NCBI GenBank assembly: GCA_048013815.1
Contig: CM106586.1
Span: 16,678,001 to 16,742,000, forward strand
Reading direction: 5' to 3'
Length of the DNA: 64,000 bases
Source of the DNA: Setoptus koraiensis
Lineage: Eukaryota > Arthropoda
In this document: piece after piece, positions 52,737 to 64,000 of the stretch
How the letters are laid out: each line of letters begins with the position of its first letter
How positions within the stretch are numbered: position 1 is the stretch's first letter
The notes under the pieces: generated by a model
What the model was told of the DNA's origin: nothing
Seen by the model: only the letters and a program-made list of their open reading frames with translations
The model's database searches: none
Program-made: the position numbers and the translations under genes

Positions 52737-55700
52737 ATGCCGGCCGATGTGGCCATCGGGCGCCAATCGCAACAGCAGCCAGCAGCATCCACAATTGAGG
52801 CCCCGATTAAGGGCCACAAGCAGCGCGGAGTGGATATTTCACTGAGCATGGAGCGCCACTCGGACGACGACGGCGACGAGGAAAACATTGTCATTGACAT
52901 GGACGAGGAGGATTCCGACACGGATCAGGCCGGCAGCGAGCAGCAGTCGCTCATGTCGCACTCGTTGCCTCTGGTGGCCGTCGACCAGAACCACAACAGC
53001 AAACAACAACAATACACATCCATAAGTCACCACCAATCAGATCAATCACTTATTATTCACAATTCTCTGCAGGCCGCCAATTGCAGCTCTGCCACCGGCC
53101 AACCGCCGCTAAGCGAACAGTTCTCCTTGGGCGATCTAGTCTGGTTCGAGCCGCCCCTCGCCCCCAACCAGCCGAGCCGCGAACTTGCGGGCGGCGGCGG
53201 CCCGACGCCGCCGGCGCAGCAGCAGCCGCAACAAGCGCACGCGGACTATCCGCTGCCCGGGCGCGTCATCGATTGCATCTATTCCATGGGCGTCATAACG
53301 GTCGACGTTGACCACGAAATGTTGGCCGCTTGCAACGTCGTAGCGCCCGCCGAATACCTCGCCCAAAGCTACAATAAACGCGAAGCGGCCGAACAGCTCA
53401 GGCGCCGGTACCCGCCCGACCCGTGGAACGGGCAGCGTCAGCACGACCTGGCCAGCGACGTGCGCGAGCTTAGCTACGAGTCGCTGTTGTGGACGCTGAA
53501 GTTGAGATACCAACAAAACATCATTTACACATACGCGGGCTCCAACATTCTCATTAGCGTCAATCCCTATCAAGTGTGCCAAATATACGGCCTGGACCAA
53601 GTGCAAAAATACGAGACCAACTCCGGCTCGCCCGACACCCAAAAGCAGCTGGCGCCCCACATATTTCGGCTGGCGCACCAGGCCTACGCCACAATGCTCA
53701 AGCACAGCCAGGACGAGGTGATACTGATCACGGGCCCCAGCGGCGCCGGCAAGACCGAGATCAGCAAGCTCATAATGCAGTATTTGGCCGCCGTCAACAA
53801 GTCGCCCAGCAACCTGATGACAGAGCAAATACTCGAGGCCATACCCCTGTTAGAGGCGTTCGGAAACGCCAAAACAATCCAGAATGACAATTCGTCGCGA
53901 TTTGGCAAACTGATAGATTTGCAATTCAACCGGAAGGGCTACATTATTGGGGCGCGAACGCAACATTTTCTGCTGGAGCGATCGCGCATAATTGGCCAGT
54001 CGCAAGACGAGCGCAATTTTCACATTTTCTACGAGCTGCTGGCCGGCCTGACAAAACTGGAAAAAGAAAAATACGGCCTACAACAGGCCGAGAAATATTT
54101 CTATCTCAATCAGGGCCAGTGCATGCAAATATCGGGCAAGTGCGACTCGGACGACTTCCGCTCGCTGCTGGCCTCCATGCAAGTGCTCGGCTTCAACTAC
54201 GAGGAACAGGACACCATATTTCGCATACTGGCCTCAATATTGCATTTGGGCAACATTTATTTTCACAGGAAAATCATCAAAAACAGTCAGGGTCAGGAGG
54301 GCGTCGAGATAGGCAGCGACACGGAGTTGCGATGGACGTCGCACTTGCTGCAGATACAGTTTGAGTCGCTGACCCGCTGCATGACCATCCGAACGCACGA
54401 CGCGTCCGCCGGACACGGGCCGGTGGCGGGCTGCGCCAGCCTGACAGGCGGCTCGGGCTCCATGCTGGTGGTGGTGCCGCTCAACATTGATCAGGCGCTG
54501 GATACGCGCGACGCCATAGCCCGATCGTTGTACCATTGCCTGTTCAAGTGGCTGCTGCAGCGCGTCAATTCACTCATAACGGCGGGACCCGCGGGCGCCG
54601 GCGCCGCCGCAAACCCGATTGTCGGTGAGCCGGCCAGCTCGAAGAGCAAGGCGGCCGCGGCCGCGCCCGCCAACAACGCCTACGCCAGCTACGGCCAAAA
54701 CGGAAGTTGGTGCGAGTTCCAGCCGCAGCAAATAGCCGTGCCCGCCAGCCAGCAGGGCGCCGCAACGGCGGGCCGGCTGCGGGCCGCCAAACAGGGCGCC
54801 GGCGATCATCGAGACAAGCTGACACTGTCCATATTGGACTTTTTCGGCTTTGAGAATTTGTCCGAGAACAACTTTGAGCAACTGTGCATTAATTACGCGC
54901 ACGAGCTGCTCCAGTCGCACATCAACAAGTGCCTGTTCCGGCTGGAACAGGCCGAATACGCGCAAGAGCGGCTCATGTGGGAGCCCGTGTCTTATCCGGA
55001 TAACAGCTCCATATTGCAGGTGATCAGCAAAAAGCCGATTGGTTTGTTGGCGCTGCTAGACGACGAATGCAACTTTCCCAAGGCCACCGATCAGTCGTTT
55101 GTGGAAAAGTGTCACTACAATCACGCGCTCAATGCAAATTACAAGCGAAGCGCCCGAATGAATACGCACGAGTTCGGACTGAAACATTTCGACACGGTTG
55201 TGTGGTACCAAGTGGACGGGTTCATCGAGAAGAATCGCGACGCGCTCCGGCCCGACGTGCTAGAGATTCTGGTCGAGTCCAAAATGGGCCTCGTGTCCAG
55301 CATGTTCGGTCAGTTACAAAAGAGCGCGGAGGGCGGCGCCGCTTCCGGTTGTGGCGCGTCCAAGACGCTCGCGCGGCACAACAACCTGACGGGCAACCCA
55401 CTTAACAACGAATCGCGCTTCGTCAGCATGAAACCGAGACAGCCGACAGTGTCGGCCAAATTTCAGGACAGTCTGCAGCAACTGGTGGACGATTTGGCCC
55501 ACAAAAATGCCTGGTACGTGAGGTGCTTCAAGCCCAACAGCAACAAGCAGCCCAAAGAGTTTGACTTTGGCCTCATGCTGCAACAAATAAAATCGTGCGC
55601 CCTACTGGAGACGGTGCGCATTAAAAAAGAGGGCTACCCCATTCGTATGCGCTACAGTCAGTTTGCCACCTACTTCCGGTGTCTGGTCAGCAGGCGGCGC

Positions 55701-58700
55701 TACTTGCAAATGCTGGCCAACTACAACAACAACAACAACCTGTTGCATCAGCAGCAGCAGCAGCAAGCCGGCGGCCCCTGCAAGCAGTTGTCGGTGCGCG
55801 ATTTGTGTCGGGCCATTGTGGACGACAACGACAATTATCAGGGCGCCTATCAAATGGGCGCCACGAAGATATTTCTGCGCCAATTTGTGGCACAGGAATT
55901 GGAACAGAGGCGCCTGGACACATTGCGAGAGGCCAGCATGTTGCTGCAGCGCACAATGTGCGGCTGGTCCGTCAGGCGGCGCTACGTGCGCATGCGACAA
56001 GCCGCAATTACGATCCAGGCCAATTGGAGGCGCCACAAGCAGCGCCAGGCGTACATCCGGTTGGTGGGGGCCGCTGTGGTGGTGCAAAAGCAATGGAAAA
56101 TGTTGATTACGAGACGCAGGTATTTGCGCGAGCTAACCAGATGGCGCCAGCATCGCCAGCAGCACGCGCAACACGCGCAACACAAATTGGCCAGCAACGA
56201 ACCGGAAGTGCACGCCGGTAAACAGGCGAAACAGGCGCAACTTCCGGCCGACCTGTGCGGGCTGCTGCTGAGCGGGCAACAAGACCGCGTTAGGCCCGCT
56301 AATATGGCCAATCTAATGTCCACAAATCAGATGGCCGACGGGGTGCTGGAGCGGCGCTACAAGTTGCCGCACAACTTCAACCAATGTGATATAAACAAAT
56401 TCATAAAGCTCTACTATCACACTAATCCCATCGGGTACCCGCAGCGCCCGAGCGGCGGCGCCCACAAGAAGCCCGCGGCGCCGGTCGCCATTAAGCGGCC
56501 CTATCTGGCCAAGAGCGCCAGCGACACCGCCCGGCTGTCACTGCAATTGTACTCGATGATATTGCGCTACATAGACGCGGATGTCAGCGGCATTTTGGGG
56601 CCGCTCGGCTCGACTTTGGCGAGCCAACACGGCGAGCATCCGCTGGCCGCCAGCAAGACCAGCCAAATGAAGCTAATCAGCGACTATGTGGTCAGCAAGG
56701 CGCTCCAATATAGCGAGCTTCGCGACGAAATCATAGTGCAAATAATCGGGCTCAGCTGGAACAATCCCCGGCTGGCCAGCCAAGAGAATTGCTGGAAATT
56801 GCTGGCCAATTGTCTCAGCTGCTTCGGGCCCTCGAGGCGCCTGTACAAGTACGTGCTGAAGCATCTGAGCGACTACGTGGACGACGAGCGATACCGATGC
56901 ATGTGCCAAGAGAAGCTGCTCCAATACGACACAATGGGGCCCTTCGACGACGACGCGCTGCCGCCGCCGCAGCAGCACAACGCAGACCAACTGGGGCCCC
57001 CTGGCGGCTCCAACACGCGCCACACGGCGCACCACCGGCACTGGCCCACCAGTCTGCTCGAGTACAAGGCCAACGAGCTGGCCAAGGACATTCTGTTTGA
57101 GGCGCACTTGCCCGGCGCGGCGGGCGCGACCGGCCCGCCGCAGCCCGCCACCGTCATGCAAATAGACTCGTGGACGACGGCGGCCAAGTTTGCCAGCGCC
57201 ACGCTGCTGCACCACAACATTGATCTGGCCCAGTCGTTCGGCTGGTCGCTCGACTTCGTGCGGCACCCGGCCAGCCGGCCCGCAGAGGCCGCCGGCAACC
57301 GGCCCACAGAGGCCAAGAGCGACTATCTCGTCAGGGGCGACCAGTTTCTGTTGGATCTGGTGGCGGCGGGCGAGCTGCCGGGCGAGCTCGCCTTCTCGGC
57401 GGGCGCCAGCGGCACACCGCACAAGTTGGCCCGGCCGGCGCCCAGCGGCCGCGGCCGATACCCGAATGAGTACGAGCTGAATTTCGACGCGTCAGAGCCG
57501 CAATCGCTGCCCCAGATAAACACGCGAAATCAGGGCGCCATGTTGCGCGAAAATCAATACGATCAACTGGACGATTTGGACCTAGAAAACGACGACGATC
57601 GGCTGCAATCGATGCCCGTGGTCAGACAACAGCAAGCCGGGCCGGTGCGGTTGTCGCACACCAGCAAACTGAACAGGCGCTACGTGCAAAACGCGGACGC
57701 CCGAGACCCGGCCCAATACCCGAGACAGCAGCAGCAGCAGCCAGCTATGAACGCGAGCCAGCAACAGGCGAAACGCGACTCGAAATCCCGTTCGCGATCG
57801 GGGCCCCTCGCCCAATATCCGGCGCAACAGCAGAATGCGCAACATCCGCTGTCGCAGCGCCACCACCAGGGTCACTATCAGCAGCAGCAGCAGAGGGCCA
57901 ACACCATTTACGACAAGCGAGACATAGAGAAATTGCAACAGCAGCGCCAAATGCAACAGCATCAACACCAATACAACAGTCAATATCCGGATATGCGATC
58001 GGGCGCCGATTCGTCGTTCAACAATCGCAGCATGTCGCTGCAGGAGCTACAATTGGCCTCGTCCGCTCTGAACGGGCGCTACTTTGGGGCCCACACGCGG
58101 CCGTCAGACACGGGCGTGCCTGGCGTGTCCGGCATGCAGCCCGGCGGACCCGAGCCCAAGTCGGCGGGCAAGCAGCCGTCGGGCGCGCACCAGCGCCACA
58201 GACGCAGCAGCTCGGGTTCCGGGTCGCACGTGGGCCCGGCCACGCGAGGCCAACAGGATGCGATTGCGTCACAACAGGAACAGATGGCCGGCTCGGCGAG
58301 CGCCAGGCACAACAACCACGGCAACAACAACAGCAACCACGGCAACAGCAGCAACCAGTGGTTGCCAAATAGCCGCTCGGGCCCGTCGCAGCAGGCGAGC
58401 GGCCCGGGCAACCGGCCCGCGTCAAAGAGTCATTACGACAAAATAGCGGATATTCATCAGCAACAGCAGCAGCATCATCACAACAAACAAACTATTGCCA
58501 ACGACGCCAAGACGCAGAAGAGTAGAGCCAAAAGCGGAAGTGGCCGGCAGCAGCAACACAACGAGCAGCACTACAACATGTATCAGTCGGACCATGACAG
58601 TTTCATCATGGCCGCGCACGGAGGCGCCGGCTCCATGATGCCCGATTACGTGCGCAGCTCGGCCATGTCGGACACGGGCAGCGAGGCGCCCTCGTTGGCG

Positions 58701-61700
58701 TCGCACGTGAAAACGGTGAAAGTGCCCACAAACAACAAGGACCTCGACCAGTATCTAGACGATCTGTTCAACCCGGTGCTGGACGACGCCGATCTCGACG
58801 ACCTGAGCGACGCCCGATCGCTGGCGGCCTCAATTCGCGGCACGGGCGGCCCCCAGAGGGCGCCCACTGTGCCCGCAACTAGCGACGACAACACGCCACC
58901 AGACACAAATCAGCCACCTAGCGGCCAAGTGAGTGCAACAAGCAAGCAGCAAGATGATGCAGCGCCACACAACAAGCAAGTCAGTCAACAACCAAGTGCC
59001 AAGGGCGACACAGCGGAGCAACAAGGCTCAGTTTGTGGCCCGCCACCACCAACAACAACAACAGCAACAACAACACCAGCGACAGCAACAACAACAGCAA
59101 CTACAACAGCAACAACAACACCGGAAGGCCAGACCAAACCGGAAGTAGCCAATACACAAGTGATTGCGCAATCAGCGCCCTCAAGCCAGCAATCAGTGCC
59201 ACACAATCAGCAGCAGCGCGCCTTTCTGGCGTCGGCCGTGCAGCAGAATTTGCACATTCAGCAGCAATTGTTGCAACAAAACGAGGCCCTGCAACAATTG
59301 CTGCAAACGCAATCGCAGCAAGATCAGCAACAACCGCCAAACTCAGCCCAGACAGCTGACCGGACAGCTGACCGGACAGCTGACGGGATGGCGCCCCCGC
59401 TGCCGCAACAGACCAACCAAGTCGCGAGCGGCCAAATTGAACAGCTGACCCAAGGTCTGCTGTCGGGTCCCGTGGGCGCGCACCAGTCGCCGCCTGAAAC
59501 CGCTCACAGCAATCAGCCCATCAGTGACATTGACGTGCTCGTGCCGTGCCTAGACACTTGTGGCGACGCCAAGACGCAAGTCACAATTGACGGCGCCAAT
59601 CAGCAGCAACTGATGCAACAATTGAACAAGATGAACTTGCACGAATTGCAAACGCTCAACAATCAGCTCACCAGCGAGCTCAATTTGCTGCAACAGGCCG
59701 TGTCGGGTAAGCTGGCCAGCGCCTCTACCGGTCAGCGGGCCAACGAGAGTGCAGTAGCAGCAGCAGCCAATAAATCAGTGATAACAGAGCAATTGTCAAA
59801 CATACCAGTGCCACCCCCGCAGCCAAATTTCGACAGCATGTCGCCCTCATACTATGACAGTGAGCAGCAAACAGGCGCCAAGCGGGCGTCAAACCCGCAT
59901 CAGCAATCAGTGGCCAAAAGCGGCTCAGACGACCAACAAGCGGCCAGCTCGATTCCCGTTGACGTTTATGGACGCGCCAAGACGGTCCGCATAGGTAGGT
60001 GGCGCTGGCCGCCGCCGAGACCCGACCAGGCAGCCAAATCAGCGACCGGCCCCGACAGCGATAATCACAACAAACAGTCAGCTGACAGTCAGCAAACAGA
60101 GACAAGTGAGCCAGCCGTCAAACCGGAAGTGCCAACCGCCAGCGCCTCAGCAGTGCAAGCGAATGAGCTAGCCACTTCCGGTTTGCAAGAATTGCCAGCC
60201 GGTGACACTGGCAAGCAGTTAGCTAAAATGAATGCCGGTGCAGCCGGCAAACAGCAGGCGGCAGCACCGGCGCCATCGGACGGCCTGCTCAGGGGCAGCG
60301 GCAAGAAAATAAGCTCGCTGCTCGCGAATACCCAGGCGGGCATAATCGGCAGCATCGGCAAGTTGCGCATCAGCTCGGAAATGAAGGCCAAATTGGAACA
60401 ATTGACCAGCGCATCGGACACAACCGGGACCGCGCCGGCGCACGCCGAGCCCGCGGGACCCGCAGCGGGTTCCTTGCCGGACAAGGAACAGTCAGTGGAC
60501 GTGAGGCGTCTGTCCAATCAGCGCCGCAACCTGTTGGAGTTGCAGCTGAGCGGCACCTCCAATCAGTTCAACCTGGTCAATTCGGGTGCGGGTGCGGGCG
60601 CGGCAGCGGCGGCGGCCACCGTCACGGACGACCCGCAGCCGCCGCCCCCGCCGCCTCCGCCCGCACTGAAGGCGGCCGAGCTGGGCGGCGTCAACCTGGT
60701 CAAGTCGGCCAAACAACAATTGGCGGCGGCCATGGCCGACACTAGCCGCTCGGACACTCACAGGCGCCAGGCCATCGGGTCGCCGCCCGCGGCCTTGAAC
60801 ATCGGCCAAGCAGAATCGCCCCCAGCGGCGGCAGCGCCGGCTGCGGACACTGATGCATCGGACGACGGCTCGCAAGTGGCGCCCGCCAGCAATCAGTCGA
60901 TCGTGAACATGGAGCGAGCCTGTCGGCAGATGCGCGACGAACTGGGGCCCTATCACGCCAATCAGCTGCAGCAAAACAGCGCCAATCAGCTGCTCAAGAA
61001 GCGCGGGGGCCCCGGCTTGTGCCAGGCAATGTCGGCCAGCAGCGACCACTTGGCCGAGGCCAGCCAATACCAGAAGCAGCAGCTTGCGAAACAGCAGCAG
61101 CAGCAACAAACACCGGCCAAATTGGCGGCCAACTTTCCCACAAACAATTTGGCCACTTTTCAGCACTTGACCGGAAGTAGTTTATCTGTCCAATTGTTGT
61201 CCACCAGTCAGGCGGGCGGGGGCCACTTGGCGCGAATGGGGCCAGCAAGTCAGTTGTCGGCCGCCGGGCCTGGCTGCAATGTTGACGGCGAGCGCAATTT
61301 GCACGGTGCGGTGTCGTCGCCGTCGTTTGCGATGCTCATGCTGCAACCGGAAGACGGCGAGTCGGCGGATGCTGCGCAGCTGATTGCGCAACAGCGCATG
61401 AAAAAGCAACAGCTGAAAGGGGGCCCCTTTGCCGACCAACTGCACAGCCAATTTTGTGACACGAAGGGGGGCGCCAAGCTGACGCGCGCCACTCAAATGG
61501 CCAACAATTTGCACGAGATTGGGAAATTGTCGCCGCCCGCGGCGACGCCCACGCCGCCCGTTGCGGCCGGCACCGGAAGCTCGCTGCAGCAGCAGCAGCA
61601 ACAACAACAGCAACAGTGGGTCTGCTCGCCCGACAATCGGGCTCCGCTGGCCGGCGCAAGCGGCAAATCGCTGGCAAAGGGCGGCGGCGCCGCCGGGGGC

Positions 61701-62579
61701 GACGCGCAAATCAGCGAGCTCACGTCGGCCTCGCACAACAACGACAGCGACCGGCATTTGTTGCGCAACCCGTACCTCAAGTACGACTTGCGTCGCACCA
61801 GGTGGAGCGCGCGCCTGCGCAAGGAGTTGTTTTTGCCCAGCGAGAGGCTGGACAATCCGATGGTGACGCAATTGATTTACAATCAGATTTTGGGCGACAT
61901 CAACAATCGTCACTGTGTCAGGCTCGGCCACGACGAGCGGCTGGCGCTGCGAGCGCAATTGAGCAAGCAACATCAACAGCCGACTGGCGGCAACAACAGC
62001 AATCACAGGGCCCACTCGCTGCAACTCAAACGGGATCTCATCAAACTGGCCAGATCGTTTCCGGTTTATTTTGCGCGCTTATATCCGGTCAACGGGCAAG
62101 CAGTGCGGCCAGTGTGTGCAAACAATACTAGTTACAATGATGACACTGATCAGCGTCGCCGCAATAGGCGTGCCGGACGCCATCAAACGGGGCCCGGTTG
62201 TTCGGGCGCCAGTTCGGGCGGACATCATTACGCCGTGGCCGGGCACGACAACAGCTGCGACTCGGGCGGCAGCTCGTGCAATCAGTCGGACGACGACGAG
62301 CCAGAGCGCGACGACGATCGGGACATGATGGCCAGCGACCAGGACGAACGAAGTGACCGCATCGATTACCTGGGCATTCATCACTCGGGATTGCGCCTCT
62401 TACAGGTACGCGAATGGTCGGGCGTGGAGGGCGAGCCCGTTCAGTTTCACCTGGTGGACACAATCAAGTACAGGGATTTGGCGCAAGTGTCCGTCAAGCA
62501 ACAAGCGCACCGTCGTTCGAGCGTGCTCACCATCAGCTTGCGGTCCACGGGCTCGTGGCTGAGCGTGCACAGTCCACAG
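52737..62579 (+). CDS. Myo15: unconventional myosin, class XV; giant first coding exon (gene continues to the right)
   Basis: An actin motor with MyTH4 and FERM-like tail parts; class XV myosins work at tips of actin protrusions. The ATG is the first after an in-frame stop (52671). The exon codes for 3281 residues and ends at CAG|GTAAGT, phase 0. Order: acidic and Gln-rich N-terminus (1-125); SH3-like start (FSLGDLVWFE); motor with P-loop GPSGAGKT (333-340), switch I NDNSSRFGK (383-391) and switch II LDFFGFE (700-706); about three IQ motifs (near 1070-1135); MyTH4 (about 1255-1405); a class-XV block with GWSLDFVR and DYLVRGDQFLLDLV (about 1480-1560). Next is about 1450 residues of Gln/Ser/Ala low complexity, then KELFLPSERLDNPMVTQLIY with LGHDERLALR, and a PH-like FERM piece ending WLSVHSPQ. 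An 85-residue Ala-rich insertion precedes switch II. SH3, the second MyTH4 and the final FERM should lie downstream. Confidence 0.93.
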
Positions 62580-63829
62580 GTAAGTCGATATCGGCCCATA
62601 TTGTTGGCTGAGATTTGCCATCATGTTGGCCTTAGAATTCTGTCTGAATAGAATGTCTGAGCAGTCAGAATCGCTTGAGAATTGAGATTGGTCCACGAGC
62701 CATTGGAATGGGCCCGCATTGAAACTGTTCCGCGGGCACCCCCGCTTAATGTCCGATTGAGCGTCCGATTGAGCGATAATGGCCCAAGACGCAACAAACA
62801 CGAGCAACAATGCAACAATCGATCTAGGCAGACCGGTCGTGATTGAGCTTTGATAATCAGAGTGCGACTAGTTTATTATCGCGGCCAGGTATCGTAATTA
62901 CACAATGTAATTTACATTGATACCGTCAGAACAGATTGATGGCGTCACCATACGTTGACCAAGGTGTTAAATGATTTGACTGTGTGTGATTTAACAATGT
63001 AATCGCGCCAACAGACTCTGCGAACAGACTCTGCGAACAGACTCTGCGAACAGACTCTGCCAACAGATTCTGCCAACAGACTCTGCCAACAGATTCTGCC
63101 AACAGATTTGAATGCGAGCACCAAACCGTTAATTATCAAGCGTGCATTACGCATTACGCAATCGATGACATCGATCGGCTCGCCTGCTGGCTGACCGATC
63201 GGCGTTGCGTAATGCATCAAGCCGGCATAATCCAGGTGATAACAGTGTTATCATGACACAGGTGATAGAGGTGACACGAGTGACACGAGTGACAGGGCTG
63301 ACATTGGCGTGATCAGCTTGTCGGCCACACCAATATCAATGAGCCGGACAAGTGAGTGTTACGTAAGGCTGTGCTGAGATTGGCGATGCATCGCGATCTG
63401 GCGTGTCAACTAGCCACAAATTAGCATTGATTTCGGGCCGGGTGCCGATGGTTGGGTGGCCAGTGGCCATTGAGTGACCACTAAACTGACTGCAACAACA
63501 AAACTGACTGAGCTAACTGCAACAACTAAACTGACTCAACTGACCGCTGCACTGTCCAGCTAAATTGAGCTTATCAATTTCGGGCATCTAAATGAACCCT
63601 TGCTCAACAAAACCGCTGATACCTTTAGATAGATACCGGCAGATAGACGGCGTTGCGCAACAGTTAGCAGCCAGTAGCGGGCCACCCAAGCCAGCCAGCC
63701 AACGAACCGTTATCTCATCAATATCCATTGGGCATTTGCGTCAAGTTCATTCGGTTGGCTCGAGTGGCTCAATTGGCTCAATTGGCTCGAGTGGCTCAAT
63801 TGGCTTGTAAAATAACAAAATAGCAAAAC
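62580..63829. other. intron following the myosin exon (start), no gene recognised
   Basis: It begins with GTAAGTCG. The myosin frame meets a stop at 62649-62651 if unspliced. No exon resembling the SH3, MyTH4 or FERM parts of myosin XV was seen here. The stretch contains a 13-bp array (63010-63108), TTACGCAA and TTGCGTAA words, and GACACGAGT repeats near 63272. Confidence 0.6.
63010..63108. repeat. tandem repeat, 13-bp AACAGACTCTGCG, eight copies
   Basis: Seven full and one partial copy. The last base is G in the first three units and C from the fourth on. Units 5 and 7 carry ATTCTG in place of ACTCTG, indicating stepwise expansion of variants. Confidence 0.9.
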
Positions 63830-64000
63830 ATGGCAAGCGAAAATAGCCAGACAGTTACTTCTGGCACAGACAGAGACAGCCAGACGGCGGCCAGTTGGCT
63901 AAACGGCCAGGGCTGGGCCGGCTTTTTTCGTCGTTTAGTTGCTTATGCAACAAACGAGTTGGCGGCCACGCTCGCCAATTCCAATTGGCAGTCCGATCCG
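63830..64000 (+). CDS. open frame running off the right edge, unrecognised
   Basis: The ATG at 63830 (context AACATGG) opens a frame of 57 codons with no stop before the window ends: MASENSQTVTSG, then TAASWLNGQGWAGFFRRLVA and ATNELAATLANSNW. An in-frame or near stop lies just upstream (TAAAATAAC). It may be the start of another gene or a myosin XV isoform, or chance. It shows no similarity I recognise to the missing myosin tail. Confidence 0.3.
   Translation, partial: MASENSQTVTSGTDRDSQTAASWLNGQGWAGFFRRLVAYATNELAATLANSNWQSDP

Noticed and set aside
63592-63810. 72-codon plus frame after the myosin exon, considered as the next myosin exon
   Set aside because: Its sequence does not resemble the SH3, MyTH4 or FERM parts expected next, and its end is a GGCTCGAGTGGCTCAATT repeat.

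Overview
The window is nuclear DNA of a metazoan, most probably an arthropod. My best guess is a chelicerate such as an acariform mite, but that is a guess. The evidence is spliceosomal GT-AG introns, an extradenticle/PBX-type gene, a group III secreted phospholipase A2, ESF1, RTEL1 and a class XV myosin. Proteins are rich in Asn/Gln/Ala homopolymers. I see no operons, ribosome binding sites, CRISPR arrays, tRNA or rRNA genes, and no recognisable transposon or viral coding sequence.

Layout. (1) About 1-41.6 kb, minus strand: the 5' part of an extradenticle/PBX gene with very long introns. One exon (6043-6299) carries the second part of the PBC-A region. Two different first coding exons lie upstream of it, at 29325-29574 and 41417-41624. 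Both encode the first part of PBC-A and both end in the same splice phase, so either could join the exon at 6.3 kb. The PBC-B part and the homeodomain must lie beyond the left edge. (2) 31980-33287, plus strand: an intronless secreted phospholipase A2, lying between the two alternative PBX first exons. (3) 43310-48021: ESF1 (plus, intronless) and RTEL1 (minus, one intron), tail to tail with no base between their stop codons. (4) 48.0-48.4 kb: a head-to-head gap upstream of RTEL1, followed by a possible tiny plus-strand exon and then a Pro/Ser-rich secreted protein on the minus strand (48731-49777). (5) 49.8-52.7 kb: non-coding, with a possible signal-peptide exon at 50370-50502. (6) 52737-62579: one uninterrupted 9.84-kb exon of a class XV myosin, ending at a clear GT donor. 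The C-terminal SH3, MyTH4 and FERM parts would follow beyond the window. (7) 62.6-64 kb: intron, plus an open frame running off the right edge.

The non-coding DNA from 0 to 39 kb is GC-rich and made largely of short tandem arrays, each with its own unit (8-26 bp), along with several perfect inverted repeats. By hand count, the palindrome-like word TTRCGYAA (about 40 copies) and the ETS-like word ACCGGAAGT (10 copies) are strongly over-represented. The 39.4-48.3 kb part is AT-richer, poor in such arrays, and holds the two housekeeping genes. Apart from the PBX gene, the genes here have few or no introns.

The genes do not form one pathway. The most interesting feature is the duplicated, diverged PBC-A first exon, which would let one PBX locus make two different N-termini.
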